Part shown: one piece after another, positions 8,631-17,067 of the stretch
How positions within the stretch are numbered: position 1 is the stretch's first letter
How the letters are laid out: the number at the start of each line of letters is the position of its first letter
NCBI GenBank assembly: GCA_028285625.1
Contig: JANQOX010000021.1
Span: 124,001-188,000, forward strand
DNA from: Myxococcota bacterium
GTDB lineage: Bacteria; Myxococcota_A; UBA9160; UBA6930
Reading direction: 5' to 3'
Length of the DNA: 64,000 nt
The notes under the pieces: generated by a model
Databases searched by the model: none
The model's input: only the letters and a program-made list of their open reading frames with translations
Told to the model about the DNA's origin: nothing
Position numbers and translations under genes: made by a program

Positions 8631-9599
8631 ATGGAGCCCCGCAGCGCCCAGCGCAGCCCGGGTGCCCGCCGTCCGGATCTCTCGGTCGTGGTGCCGCTGC
8701 TCGACGAGCGCGACACCCTCGAGCCGCTGCACGATCGCATCCAGAAGGCCCTGGCCCCCCTCGGCTGTGTCTACGAGGTGGTCTACGTGGACGACGGCAG
8801 CCGCGACGGCTCGTTCGACGTGCTCCGCAAGCTCCACGAGCGGTTCCCGGAGGTTTGCGTGGTGCAGCTGCGGCGCAACTTCGGCAAGGCGGCGGCCTAT
8901 CAGGCCGGCTTCGAACGCGCGCGCGGCGAGACGATCGTCACCCTCGACGCCGACCTGCAGGACGCACCCGAGGAGATCCCGAGCCTGCTGGCCGTACTCG
9001 ACGACAGCACCGACCTCGTGTGCGGCTGGCGACGACGGCGTGCCGACGCGCGCATCAAGGTGTGGCTGTCGCGGGGCTTCAATCTGCTCGCGCGCGCCCT
9101 GCTCGGCACGCGCCTGCACGACCTCAACTGCGGCCTGCGCGTGTTCCGGCGCGAGTTGGTCCGCGACCTCGCGCTCTATGGCGAGCTGCATCGGTTCATC
9201 CCGGTTCTCGCACAGGCGCAAGGATATCGGATCGCCGAGGTCGAGGTCCGCCACTACCCTCGCGCACACACGGCCTCGCGCTACGGAATCGCGCGCCTGC
9301 CCAAGGGCCTGCTCGACCTGGTCACGGTGTTCTTCCTTGGCCACTTTCGCGACCGTCCGCTCCACCTGTTCGGAGGTCTGGGCCTGGCTCTCGGTACGGC
9401 GGGCCTCGCCATCGACGCCTACGTGGCGACCCTTTGGTTGCGTTTCGGCGACATCCAGAGCCGACACCCGCTGTTGTTGTTGGGCATCCTGCTCACGGTG
9501 CTGGGGGTGCAGCTGGTGTGCACCGGCCTGCTCGCCGAGCTGCTGACCCAGCGTACGCGCTCAGCCGGCAGCGTCTCGGTGCGACGCATCCTCGACTGA
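8631..9599 (+). CDS. Polyprenyl-phosphate sugar transferase (GT2, DPM1/GtrB type)
   Basis: 322 residues: a GT-A domain (1-235) and two C-terminal membrane helices (about 240-265 and 280-305). Motifs are SVVVPLLDERDTLEPLHDRI, the nucleotide-binding VVYVDDGSRDGS, the LRRNFGKAAAYQAGFERA segment and the catalytic metal motif TLDADLQDAPEE near residue 105. This arrangement fits enzymes that load a sugar onto dolichyl/undecaprenyl phosphate for later use by membrane GT-C transferases. The neighbouring DUF2723 protein, divergently transcribed 74 bp away, is a plausible user. I chose the ATG at 8631 instead of an upstream GTG because family members begin just before the SVVVP strand. Its 3' end overlaps the convergent GT2 gene by 39 bp. 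Confidence 0.88.
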   Translation: MEPRSAQRSPGARRPDLSVVVPLLDERDTLEPLHDRIQKALAPLGCVYEVVYVDDGSRDGSFDVLRKLHERFPEVCVVQLRRNFGKAAAYQAGFERARGETIVTLDADLQDAPEEIPSLLAVLDDSTDLVCGWRRRRADARIKVWLSRGFNLLARALLGTRLHDLNCGLRVFRRELVRDLALYGELHRFIPVLAQAQGYRIAEVEVRHYPRAHTASRYGIARLPKGLLDLVTVFFLGHFRDRPLHLFGGLGLALGTAGLAIDAYVATLWLRFGDIQSRHPLLLLGILLTVLGVQLVCTGLLAELLTQRTRSAGSVSVRRILD

Positions 9600-10664
9600 G
9601 CCGCGCGCGACGGCCGGTCCGGCGCGGCCGCGCGCCGCCTCGAGGACTTCCGCAAAGGTGTGTCGGCCGCGCAGGAAGGCGTGGTAGGCCACCGAACGCG
9701 GTGCGAGGCCGGACGCGCGGCCCGCGCGACGGAAGGGCGCCGCCCGGCGCCGCTTCGCGATCAAGGTGTGGGGGTGCGTGAGCACCCACGCGTGTGCAGC
9801 GACGATGGCCGCCGCGTGCCGTGGGTCGCGCAGTGCGAGGGCGTAGCCGAGCGCCGCGATCTCGAGCAGCTCACGCACGAGCAGTCGCGGTAGCAGGCTT
9901 GCACCCGGGCTGTTCGCGAACAGCATCAGCAGCGAGTTGCGGTGGTTGAGGTAGTGCTTGAGGTACGCGTGGGGTGCCAGCGTTCCGCCGCCGTGGTGGT
10001 GCACCACGGCGGCGGGCTCCGCCCAGACCTCGCGCCCGAGCAGTGCGAGCCGCCAGCAAAGGTCCACCTCTTCCATGTGGGCGAAGAAGCTCCCGTCGAA
10101 GCCGCCGGCGGCCTCGAAGTCGGCCCGGCGGATGGCGAAGGCGGCGCCGCTGGCCCAGAACACGCGCGCCGGCCCGTCGTACTGGCCGCGATCGCGCTCG
10201 AGATTCTGGAAGATGCGTCCGCGCGCGTACGGAAAGCCGAGGGTGTCGAGATACCCGCCGCAGGCACCCGCGTAATCGAAGCGCCTGGGGTCTCGTGCCT
10301 GGACGAGCTTGGGCTGCACCGCGGCGATCTGCGGGTCGTCGTCGAGCCGGGCGAGCAGCAGGTCGAGCCAACCGGCCACGGGCTCGGTGTCGTCGTTCAG
10401 GAACACGAGGATGCCGCCGCCGGCGTGCCGCGCGCCCAGGTTGGCGCCGCCCGCAAAGCCCAGGTTGCGCTCGGAGCGGACGAAACGCACCTGCGGGTGT
10501 CGCGCGCGAACCGCTTCGAGATCGCCTGCGGATGCGTTGTCCACCACGACCACCTCGACCGAGTCGGGCAGGTCCGGGGATACGGCGTCCAGGCACGCGC
10601 TCAGCATCGCGGGATCGCGATGGTGCGGGATCACCACCGTGGCGCGCAGCCCAGGCGGATTCAT
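9561..10664 (-). CDS. Family 2 glycosyltransferase
   Basis: 367 residues. GT2 features in order: ATVVIPHHRDPAMLSACLDAV, VVVVDNASAGDLEAV, VRSERNLGFAGGANLGARHA, the metal motif LVFLNDDTEPVAGW, FWASGAAFAIRRADFE and the acceptor motif FFAHMEEVDLCWRLALLG with HHHGGGT downstream. These define the rhamnosyltransferase/WsaF-like branch that builds O-antigen or capsule. The ATG at 10664 overlaps the stop of the upstream GT4 gene as ATGA (10661-10664), so translation is coupled. A much longer open frame reaches 11018 but lies inside the GT4 gene. The last 13 codons overlap the convergent gene ending at 9599. Confidence 0.9.
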   Translation of the reverse strand: MNPPGLRATVVIPHHRDPAMLSACLDAVSPDLPDSVEVVVVDNASAGDLEAVRARHPQVRFVRSERNLGFAGGANLGARHAGGGILVFLNDDTEPVAGWLDLLLARLDDDPQIAAVQPKLVQARDPRRFDYAGACGGYLDTLGFPYARGRIFQNLERDRGQYDGPARVFWASGAAFAIRRADFEAAGGFDGSFFAHMEEVDLCWRLALLGREVWAEPAAVVHHHGGGTLAPHAYLKHYLNHRNSLLMLFANSPGASLLPRLLVRELLEIAALGYALALRDPRHAAAIVAAHAWVLTHPHTLIAKRRRAAPFRRAGRASGLAPRSVAYHAFLRGRHTFAEVLEAARGRAGPAVARGSVEDASHRDAAG

Positions 10665-11827
10665 GCCGCCGCCTGCTCGGCGAGGAAGGTCTCGATGCGA
10701 CGGGCCAGGGCCGGCGTCGCGCGCTCGCGGCGGCGCGCGGCCATCGCGTCCGCGAAGCCGGCGAGGTTCGCGTCGAGGAGTCGCAGCACCCCGCGAGCCA
10801 GGGCGTCGGGGTCTTCGGGCCGGACGAGTGCGCCCTGCACGCCGTCGCGAATCTCGTCGGGAAACGCGCCCACGCGCGTGGCCACCACCGGTCGGCCGTG
10901 GGCGAGTGCCGTCTCGAGCACACCGCTCTGTACACCGCGTCGGTAGGGGAGAACCACGCCGTCGGCAGCATCGAAGAGCAGCCGCATGCGCTCGTCCGGT
11001 ACGTACCCGGGCCACCACACCACCCGGGCGTGCGGCTGCGAGGCCAGCCGGTCGAGGCGTCGCGCCAGGCGCCGCTGCCCGGCCACCACCTCACCGGCCG
11101 CCACGAGCTGGAGGTCCGGGCGCTCGCGCCACACCGCGGGCAGGGCGTCGAGCAGCAGGTCGAGCCCCTTGTAGCCGCGAACGTGACCGAAGAAGAGCAG
11201 CGTCGGCCGGTCGGGTAGACCGAGCACCTGGCGCGCTTCGCGCGGAGATCGGAGGGGGTCGGGCGGGTCGGCGAGAGGGTGCCACGCAGCGAGCGTTGGC
11301 AGCTGCGGGCGTAGCGCGTGCGCTTCGCGGGCGACGGCTGCCGAGAGCGTCACGGCCGAGTCGCACGCGCCCAGCAGGCGCGCGACCAACGCGCGCCAAC
11401 CCGGAAGCGGCTCGTGCGGGCGAACGGTGTGGAGGAGCACGCTCACATGGGGCGGGGCGGGCGTACCGCGGCGCAGGGCGCGCAGCATGCCCAGATGGCT
11501 CGGCACCAGCAGCGGCTGCCAGTGCGCGAGCAGCACGGCGTCGGGGGACCACGCGGCCAGCTGCGCACCCGCCCGCAGCCAGCTGCTGGGCGAGAGGGCG
11601 TCGAGGATGCGGGCGGTGTCGTCGGGGCTGGCCGCTTCGACCGCCTGCGCCGGGGGGCGGCGGCGCAGCAGCCGGGGGTAGGTGCGCGAGAAGGTCAGCG
11701 TGCGCACCTCGATCTCCTGCGAGAGCGCGCCGCGCAGCCGGGCCGTCACGTGGGCGATGCCGCCGGGGTCGGGCGGCGCTGGACCCACGAGCGCGAGACG
11801 ACGGATCGACGGCAACGTGCGGAGCAT
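10661..11827 (-). CDS. Family 4 glycosyltransferase
   Basis: 388 residues with a GT-B fold. The N-terminal half starts RLALVGPAPPDPGGIAHVT, with the glycine loop typical of family 4. The C-terminal half shows LLFFGHVRGYKGLDLLLDAL, VVWWPGYVPDERMRLLFDAA, VVLPYRRGVQSGVLETALAH and GRPVVATRVGAFPD, i.e. the nucleotide-sugar site with Glu in the usual place. It should add one sugar to a polysaccharide intermediate in the cytoplasm. It overlaps the next gene by ATGA, forming a GT4-GT2 pair. The start at 11827 precedes the first beta strand by about ten residues; upstream sequence in this frame belongs to the separate PEP-CTERM region. Confidence 0.9.
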   Translation of the reverse strand: MLRTLPSIRRLALVGPAPPDPGGIAHVTARLRGALSQEIEVRTLTFSRTYPRLLRRRPPAQAVEAASPDDTARILDALSPSSWLRAGAQLAAWSPDAVLLAHWQPLLVPSHLGMLRALRRGTPAPPHVSVLLHTVRPHEPLPGWRALVARLLGACDSAVTLSAAVAREAHALRPQLPTLAAWHPLADPPDPLRSPREARQVLGLPDRPTLLFFGHVRGYKGLDLLLDALPAVWRERPDLQLVAAGEVVAGQRRLARRLDRLASQPHARVVWWPGYVPDERMRLLFDAADGVVLPYRRGVQSGVLETALAHGRPVVATRVGAFPDEIRDGVQGALVRPEDPDALARGVLRLLDANLAGFADAMAARRRERATPALARRIETFLAEQAAA

Positions 11828-11913
11828 ACCGACGGCGCGCGTATCGTTACGAGGTGTGCGACGACCGGGTTCGGTCGGGGCGGCAGGTCCGCAGGCGCGA
11901 GGTGGGGTCGAAC

Positions 11914-12876
11914 TCAGCGCTTGCCGAACCGACGCGCTCCTGCGAGGCCGATGACCACGCCGATCACCACCAGGGTGCCGAGCGAAGGCTCCGGGACCGC
12001 GACGTTGGCAAAGACCGACGACCCGGCGCCCGGAAGGATGCGGTATCGGAGCGTCTGGGTGAGGTCCGCGATGACCGTGAATACGGTGTCGTTCTGAGCG
12101 ACGAGCGACGACAGGTCGGCCGGGATGAGCTGGAGGGTATCGTCCGGCGGGTCGAGGTTGAAGAGGCCCGCGTCGGCGAAGGCGAGGAACTCGACCTCGT
12201 GCGCGCCCGCTGGAATCACGATCGGGATCGAGACGGTCTCGTCGTCCCATTCGGCCGTCACGAAGTCCGGCCCGACCCCCTGGCTCGTGGGCGGGTTGAA
12301 GGCGCCCGCGGTCTGGATCTGCCCGTCCGAGGCGACGCCGGCGAAGCCGCTCGCGCCCGCATGCGTGCCGATGCCGAGCGAGACCTGAAGCTGGGTGGCG
12401 AAGACGACGCTCAGCACGTTCGGGTCCATCGTGGTGAGCGTGCCATCGAGGACGATTTCGAGCTGGCCGACGAACTGTCCGGCGGGACCGTCGAACACAT
12501 ACTCCTGCTGGTTCTGGACGAACAGGTTGAGCAGCTGGTTCTGCGAGCCCGGCAGGACCACCTGCATGGTGTCCGCGCCGGCCGCGTACCCGTTCCAGCC
12601 GAGCGAGAGCTCGGTGAACTCCAACGGGTCCTGCGGTGGCGTGATCTGCAGGTCGAGCTGGAAGGTGACGTCGTTGGGACTGCCGGTGGCGCAGGCGAGT
12701 TCCGTGTTGAACACGACGATCTGTTGGTCGACGCCGCCCTGGTTGCCGCCGTTGGTACCGCCCGAACACGTCGCGAGGCTATCGGCGAAGGAGTTGGCAT
12801 CGGCGCGCAGCGGAAGCGCCAGCGCCAACAGGACGATCACCAGTCGAAGAGCTGAGACCACGCGCGTGACCTCCAT
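11914..12876 (-). CDS. Exported PEP-CTERM protein
   Basis: 320 residues. An N-terminal signal peptide (LVIVLLALALPLRADA, cleavage probably after residue 27 or so) is followed by a beta-rich, acidic, Gln/Asn-rich domain without cysteine clusters beyond two N-terminal Cys. The C-terminus reads VPEPSLGTLVVIGVVIGLAG and then ARRFGKR, which is the PEP-CTERM tripartite signal: Pro-Glu-Pro, a hydrophobic helix and a basic tail. Such proteins are handled by exosortase and usually end up in the envelope or exopolysaccharide matrix, which agrees with the surrounding glycosyltransferases. No exosortase gene is in the window. The function of the mature domain is not recognised. A 220-bp structured leader lies upstream. 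Confidence 0.85.
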   Translation of the reverse strand: MEVTRVVSALRLVIVLLALALPLRADANSFADSLATCSGGTNGGNQGGVDQQIVVFNTELACATGSPNDVTFQLDLQITPPQDPLEFTELSLGWNGYAAGADTMQVVLPGSQNQLLNLFVQNQQEYVFDGPAGQFVGQLEIVLDGTLTTMDPNVLSVVFATQLQVSLGIGTHAGASGFAGVASDGQIQTAGAFNPPTSQGVGPDFVTAEWDDETVSIPIVIPAGAHEVEFLAFADAGLFNLDPPDDTLQLIPADLSSLVAQNDTVFTVIADLTQTLRYRILPGAGSSVFANVAVPEPSLGTLVVIGVVIGLAGARRFGKR

Positions 12877-13097
12877 TCGGTAGGGGGGGTGCGGGGCGCA
12901 CCCACCCGGCTGGGTAGCACGCAAGTTCCGAGCCACTCCTTGGCCCCGAGGCCCCCATCTCCCCAGGGGCCGAAAAGCCATGCTGAATCCACGGGTTCTG
13001 GGGACCCGTCTCTGCGGCCCCCCTGCCACCGGGGGCATCCAGGGGAACGCCCCTTCCCATGCTGGGTAAACCCCTTCCGTGGGGCTGGGCGTTGCCC
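12877..13097 (-). other. Intergenic region rich in GC hairpins (exporter 3' end / PEP-CTERM leader)
   Basis: No convincing ORF. Four short perfect inverted repeats follow one another: GGCCCC (12942-12947) with GGGGCC (12966-12971); ACGGGT (12991-12996) with ACCCGT (13004-13009); AGGGG (13041-13045) with CCCCT (13050-13054) around an AACG loop; and GGGGC (13081-13085) with GCCCC (13094-13098). The last touches the stop of the ABC ATPase gene, so it may act as its terminator or attenuator; the others lie in the likely leader of the PEP-CTERM gene. No run of T follows any hairpin. Confidence 0.55.
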
Positions 13098-13865
13098 CTA
13101 GGCACCTCCGCCGAAGTAGCCCCTGGCGACGTCCGCGGCCGACCCCTCCTCCAGCAGCCGGCCGGCTTCGAGCAGCACGGCCCGGGTGGCCAGCCGCTCC
13201 ACGATCGGTGCCTCGTGGCTCGCGAACACGATGGTGCAGCCGGCATCGCGGAGCGCCGCGATGCGCTCGAGCGAGCGCTTCCGGAACGCGACGTCCCCCA
13301 CCGAGAGCACCTCGTCCACCAGCAGCACGTCCGGGTCGAGATGGACGGCGACCGAGAACCCCAGCCGGACCACCATTCCCGACGACAGTGTGCGCAGCGG
13401 GTCGGTCTCCCGGTCGGCGAGCCCGGCGAACGCCAGGATCGATCCGACGCGGGCCGCCGCCTCGCGCGGGGCGAGCCCGAGCAGCGCCGCATTCACGAGG
13501 ACGTTCTCGCGGGCGGTGAGCTCGTCGTGGAAGCCGGTACCCAGCTCGAGCAGGGTCGCCACGCGTCCGCGCGTGGCCACGCGCCCGGCGTCCGGCCGGT
13601 AGATGCCGGCCAGCAGTCGCAGCAGGGTGGTCTTGCCCGATCCGTTCGCACCGAGCAGCGCGAGGCACTCGCCACGTCGCACTTCGAGATCGACGTCGCA
13701 GAGCACCGCTCGGCGTTCATCGGCGCCGAGTCGGCCGGCGAGCAGTGCCTTGAGAGAGGGAGGGCGTCGCCCGCCGGGCGCCCGCGGAAAGGTCTTCGAC
13801 AGCGACTCCACGCGGATCACCACCGGTGCATCGCCGCCGCCCGGTACCGGCCCGGCCTCGCTCAC
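13098..13865 (-). CDS. ABC transporter ATPase for polysaccharide export (Wzt/TagH type)
   Basis: 255 residues. Walker A is LGANGSGKTTLLRLLAG (around residues 71-87), the ABC signature is TLSSGMVVRLGFSVAVHLDP and Walker B is DVLLVDEVLSVGD, followed by the H-loop VFASHEAPIV. The region between Walker A and signature (GTGFHDELTARENVLVNAALLG) is typical of polysaccharide and teichoic-acid exporters. Energises export of a lipid-linked glycan across the inner membrane together with the permease encoded just upstream. It is about as long as the ATPase core, so it lacks the C-terminal carbohydrate-binding domain of some Wzt proteins. The GTG start at 13865 overlaps the permease stop as GTGA. Confidence 0.92.
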   Translation of the reverse strand: MSEAGPVPGGGDAPVVIRVESLSKTFPRAPGGRRPPSLKALLAGRLGADERRAVLCDVDLEVRRGECLALLGANGSGKTTLLRLLAGIYRPDAGRVATRGRVATLLELGTGFHDELTARENVLVNAALLGLAPREAAARVGSILAFAGLADRETDPLRTLSSGMVVRLGFSVAVHLDPDVLLVDEVLSVGDVAFRKRSLERIAALRDAGCTIVFASHEAPIVERLATRAVLLEAGRLLEEGSAADVARGYFGGGA

Positions 13866-14713
13866 AGCTCTTCCATCGCGCGTTCGCGCAGCGCTTCGAA
13901 GACCAGTGCACCGACCGCGAGGCTCGCCACTGCGCTCGCGACGAGCACGCACCAGGTCGCCGGAGCCGGCGCCTCGCCGAGGGTGAAGACCGACCGATAG
14001 GCGTCGATCAGCCAGTGAAGCGGGTTCAGCGTCGCGCCGAGTCGAAGCGACTCGGGCACGCGCTCGAGCGGATAGACGATCGGGGTGAGGAAGAACAGCA
14101 TGCGCACGGCCGTGCCGAGCAGTTGCCGCAGGTCGCGAAACACGGTGCACAATGCGGCCGCGGGCAATGCGAGCCCGGCGACGATCCCCGCCTGGAGGAT
14201 CACGATGGCCGGCAGGCTCAGGAGCCCGAGCCAGGAGACGTGGCCTCCGGCCACGGCCACGATCAGGAGCAGCGAAAGCGTGAGGACGAAGCTCACCCCC
14301 TGAGCGCCGATCACGGCCAGCGGAAGCGTCTGCGGCGGCAGCGCCACGCGGGTGAGCAGCCGGCCGCTCTCGCGGAGCGAGTCGGAGGCATCCTCGATCG
14401 ACTGGGAGAGCCAGAGCCACGGCAGCAGGCCCGAGAGCAGGAACAGGCCGTAGCGCTCGACCCCCGTGTCGAAGAAGACGCCGAACACCAGCCCATACAC
14501 GGCGAAGAGCAGCGCCGGCGTGACCAGGGTCCAGCCGAAGCCGAGGATCGTGCCCTGGTAGCGCGCCCGGACCGAGCGCCGCACGAGGACGCCCACGACC
14601 GGGAGGTGGCGCAGCGTCTCGCGCGCGTGGTCCAGCGCTGCGCCCGGCCCGAAGCGCACGGGCTCGTGGACGCGCCAGCGCGCCGGCGCGCGGCCTGCGG
14701 ACGGGCTCGACAC
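13862..14713 (-). CDS. ABC-2 type permease for polysaccharide export (Wzm/TagG type)
   Basis: 283 residues with six predicted helices after a short cytoplasmic N-terminus. The segment VGVLVRRSVRARYQGTILGF and then GFGWTLVTPALLFAVYGLVF is the family signature at the start of the first helix; LFFLTPIVYPLERVPESLRL and the following LNPLHWLIDAYRSVF near the C-terminus are equally typical. It forms the channel for the ATPase whose gene overlaps its stop codon. A GTG at 14713 is used as start; the open frame runs on to 16471 but that part is antisense to the GT4 gene at 14825. The pair is divergent from that glycosyltransferase. Confidence 0.9.
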   Translation of the reverse strand: MSSPSAGRAPARWRVHEPVRFGPGAALDHARETLRHLPVVGVLVRRSVRARYQGTILGFGWTLVTPALLFAVYGLVFGVFFDTGVERYGLFLLSGLLPWLWLSQSIEDASDSLRESGRLLTRVALPPQTLPLAVIGAQGVSFVLTLSLLLIVAVAGGHVSWLGLLSLPAIVILQAGIVAGLALPAAALCTVFRDLRQLLGTAVRMLFFLTPIVYPLERVPESLRLGATLNPLHWLIDAYRSVFTLGEAPAPATWCVLVASAVASLAVGALVFEALRERAMEEL

Positions 14714-14824
14714 GCGAGCAGCTTCGCACAGCGAGCAGGGCCGGGCAGGCACCACCACGCCCACCGGCCGCACCCGCCGCCAGGCCCGCCCGGTCGCGCC
14801 TCCCGCCTGCCGTACTCTCGCAGG

Positions 14825-16114
14825 ATGTCCCGAGAGCCCGCGGACCGGCCCGCGACCGCAAGCGACCCGGGCGCGCAGCCCCTCCGCGTCGTGATGGACG
14901 CGCGGGTCCTGGGCGCCGGGATCGCCGAGGCGCATGCGCGAACCGGCATCTTCCGCATGGCCGAACGGCTGGCGCGCGGGCTGCTCGAGCGCGACGAGGT
15001 CGACCTGCGCTTCACCTCCACGGGGCATCTCGATCACGTCCACGCCGCGCGTGAGTTCGTGGCAGGCCGGCTCGATTCGGACGCGCGTTTCGAAGGCGAG
15101 GGCCTGATGCGATACGCGCGCGGGATCTCGTCCGCGAGCTTCTCGAATGCGCTGCGCCGCGTGCCGCTGGCCGGCAAGACCTGGCGCCTGCTCCAGCCAG
15201 GGCTGCGCATGCTGCGCGACCGGCCGGCGCCGGCCGACGTGTACTTCTCGCCCTACTCCGCACTGCCGCCGATCCGTCGAACCCGGGCCCGGGCGCGCGT
15301 GCTCGTCCTGAACGACGTGATTCCGGTGCTGCACCCCGAGTTCTTCGTGCGCCGCTCGGTAGGGGCCTTTCGCAAGATCCTGGCCTCGATCGAACCTTCG
15401 GACTGGGTGGTCGCCATCTCCGAGACGAGCCGCCGCGACTTTCTCGCCGCGCAGCCCCACGACCCGGGGCGCGTGGCAGTGATGCCCCTCGCCGCCGAGC
15501 CCGCCTTCGGCGCCCCCACGGCGCGGGAGCGCGTCGCGGCGGTCCGCGCGCGGTACGCACTGGGCGCCGAACCCTACGTCCTGTGCGTGTGCACGCGCGA
15601 GCCGCGCAAGAACCTGCCCCACCTGGTGCGGTGCTTCGCAGCCGCCGCGGATTCGCTCGGCGACCTGCGGCTCGTGCTGGCCGGCCCGTCCGGCTGGCTG
15701 GAAGAGCGGCTGCGGGACGAACTGGGCGCGAGCCCGGTGCGTGCGCGCATCTCCCTTCCGGGCTTCGTAGACGAAGAGGACCTGCCGGCTCTCTACGCCG
15801 GTGCACGGATCTTCGCATTTCCGTCCCACTACGAGGGGTTCGGTCTCCCCGTCCTCGAGGCGATGCAGTCGGGCGTGCCCGTCGTCACCTCGACGGCCGG
15901 CGCGCTTCCCGAACTGGTGGGCGAGGCGGGCCTGCAGGTCGACCCGGACGACGCGCCCGCCCTGTGCGAAGCGCTGGTGCGTCTGGCCACGGAGGCCCCG
16001 CTTCGCGATCGCCTGGCCGCCGCCGGCCTCGCCCGGGCCGCGGCCCACCGCTGGAGCGCGAGCGTCGACGCGCTCGAGGCCGTGTTCCAGCGGGCGGTGC
16101 GTGAGGCACGCTGA
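14825..16114 (+). CDS. Family 4 glycosyltransferase (mannosyltransferase-like)
   Basis: 429 residues. N-terminal domain: RVVMDARVLGAGIAEAHART, then GIFRMAERLARGLLER, the acceptor side of a GT-B enzyme. C-terminal domain: YVLCVCTREPRKNLPHLVRC, ISLPGFVDEEDLPALYAGAR and FAFPSHYEGFGLPVLEAMQS ending GVPVVTS; the EGFGLPVLEAM box with its two glutamates is the classic nucleotide-sugar motif of mannosyltransferases such as WbaZ/MtfB. It likely extends the chain exported by the divergent ABC pair (112 bp between start codons). The ATG at 14825 has AGG upstream. A 74-bp gap separates it from the LOG-family gene. Confidence 0.9.
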   Translation: MSREPADRPATASDPGAQPLRVVMDARVLGAGIAEAHARTGIFRMAERLARGLLERDEVDLRFTSTGHLDHVHAAREFVAGRLDSDARFEGEGLMRYARGISSASFSNALRRVPLAGKTWRLLQPGLRMLRDRPAPADVYFSPYSALPPIRRTRARARVLVLNDVIPVLHPEFFVRRSVGAFRKILASIEPSDWVVAISETSRRDFLAAQPHDPGRVAVMPLAAEPAFGAPTARERVAAVRARYALGAEPYVLCVCTREPRKNLPHLVRCFAAAADSLGDLRLVLAGPSGWLEERLRDELGASPVRARISLPGFVDEEDLPALYAGARIFAFPSHYEGFGLPVLEAMQSGVPVVTSTAGALPELVGEAGLQVDPDDAPALCEALVRLATEAPLRDRLAAAGLARAAAHRWSASVDALEAVFQRAVREAR

Positions 16115-16188
16115 AACAGGTCGGCCCGGAAGCGCACCGCCAGGCGTGTCAAACTGGCCCTGGCGGCAAGCAGCCGCGCGGGGGCCCG

Positions 16189-17067
16189 GTGGATCGATCG
16201 CGCAAAGAAGCGTTGCAGGACCGCATTCGAGCCGATGGCTCGCACGAGCGCGCCGACCGCGACCTGGCGCTCCTCGCCCGCCCCGAGCTGCGCTCGGTAC
16301 GGCTCCAGCTCGAGTTCCTGAAGCCCGAGCTCGATCTCGCCGACCACGGTGTCCAGCACACCATCGTCGTCTTTGGCGGTGCCAGGCTGATCGACACCGA
16401 GCGAGCCACCGCCCGGCTGGCCGCCGTGGAGGGGGACTCGGAAGCGACCGATGCAGATCTGTTGGGCGCACGCGCCGACCTGGAACGCAGCCGCTACTAC
16501 GAAGTGGGCCGCGAGCTGGGCGGTCTGATCGGAAGCTGGGGTACCGGTCCCCAGGACAACCGGCTCACGGTGGTGACCGGCGGCGGACCGGGCGGCATGG
16601 AGGCCGCCAACCGCGGTGCGCACGAAGCGGGTGCCGTGTCGGCGGGGTTCAACGTGGCGCTTCCGAGAGAGCAGCAGCCGAACCCTTACGTGACGCCGGG
16701 CCTGAGCTTCGAGTTCCGCTACTTCGCCCTGCGCAAGCTGCATTTCCTGCTGCGCGCGCGCGCGTTGGTGGCGCTGCCCGGGGGCTACGGCACGCTCGAC
16801 GAGTTGTTCGAGACGCTCTGCCTCATCCAGACCGGCAAGCGTGCGCCGCTTCCGGTGGTGCTGGTGGGGGAGCGCTTCTGGCGTCGCGTCGTCGATTTCG
16901 ACTACCTGGTCGAGCAGTGCATGATCGCTCCGGAGGATCTCGATCTGTTCGCGTTCGCCGAGACCGCGCAGGACGCCTGGCAGTGCATCCAGCAGTGGTA
17001 CGAGCAACGAGGTCGCGACCTCCTCGAGCCGTCGCCCGACCCCCATGCCCCCAACGGCGCCGAATGA
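16189..17067 (+). CDS. LOG-family (TIGR00730-like) nucleotide phosphoribohydrolase homologue
   Basis: 292 residues, GTG start. The Rossmann-fold family motifs are TVVTGGGPGGMEAANRGAHE (GGGxGGME, residues about 126-145) and LVALPGGYGTLDELFE (PGGxGTxxE, about 196-211), the latter holding the catalytic Arg/Glu environment of LOG enzymes, which release free cytokinin-type bases from nucleoside monophosphates. Many bacterial members have other or unknown roles and are often misnamed lysine decarboxylases. About 55 residues precede the usual start of the domain (HTIVVFGGARL), giving a longer N-terminus than short LOGs. Its stop overlaps the ATG of the beta-CASP nuclease gene (ATGA, 17064-17067), suggesting a nucleic-acid or nucleotide turnover link. 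Confidence 0.85.
   Translation: MDRSRKEALQDRIRADGSHERADRDLALLARPELRSVRLQLEFLKPELDLADHGVQHTIVVFGGARLIDTERATARLAAVEGDSEATDADLLGARADLERSRYYEVGRELGGLIGSWGTGPQDNRLTVVTGGGPGGMEAANRGAHEAGAVSAGFNVALPREQQPNPYVTPGLSFEFRYFALRKLHFLLRARALVALPGGYGTLDELFETLCLIQTGKRAPLPVVLVGERFWRRVVDFDYLVEQCMIAPEDLDLFAFAETAQDAWQCIQQWYEQRGRDLLEPSPDPHAPNGAE

Noticed and set aside
13862-16471. 869-residue minus-strand extension of the ABC permease
   Set aside because: Only the first 283 codons before 14713 show permease features; the rest is antisense to the glycosyltransferase at 14825-16114.
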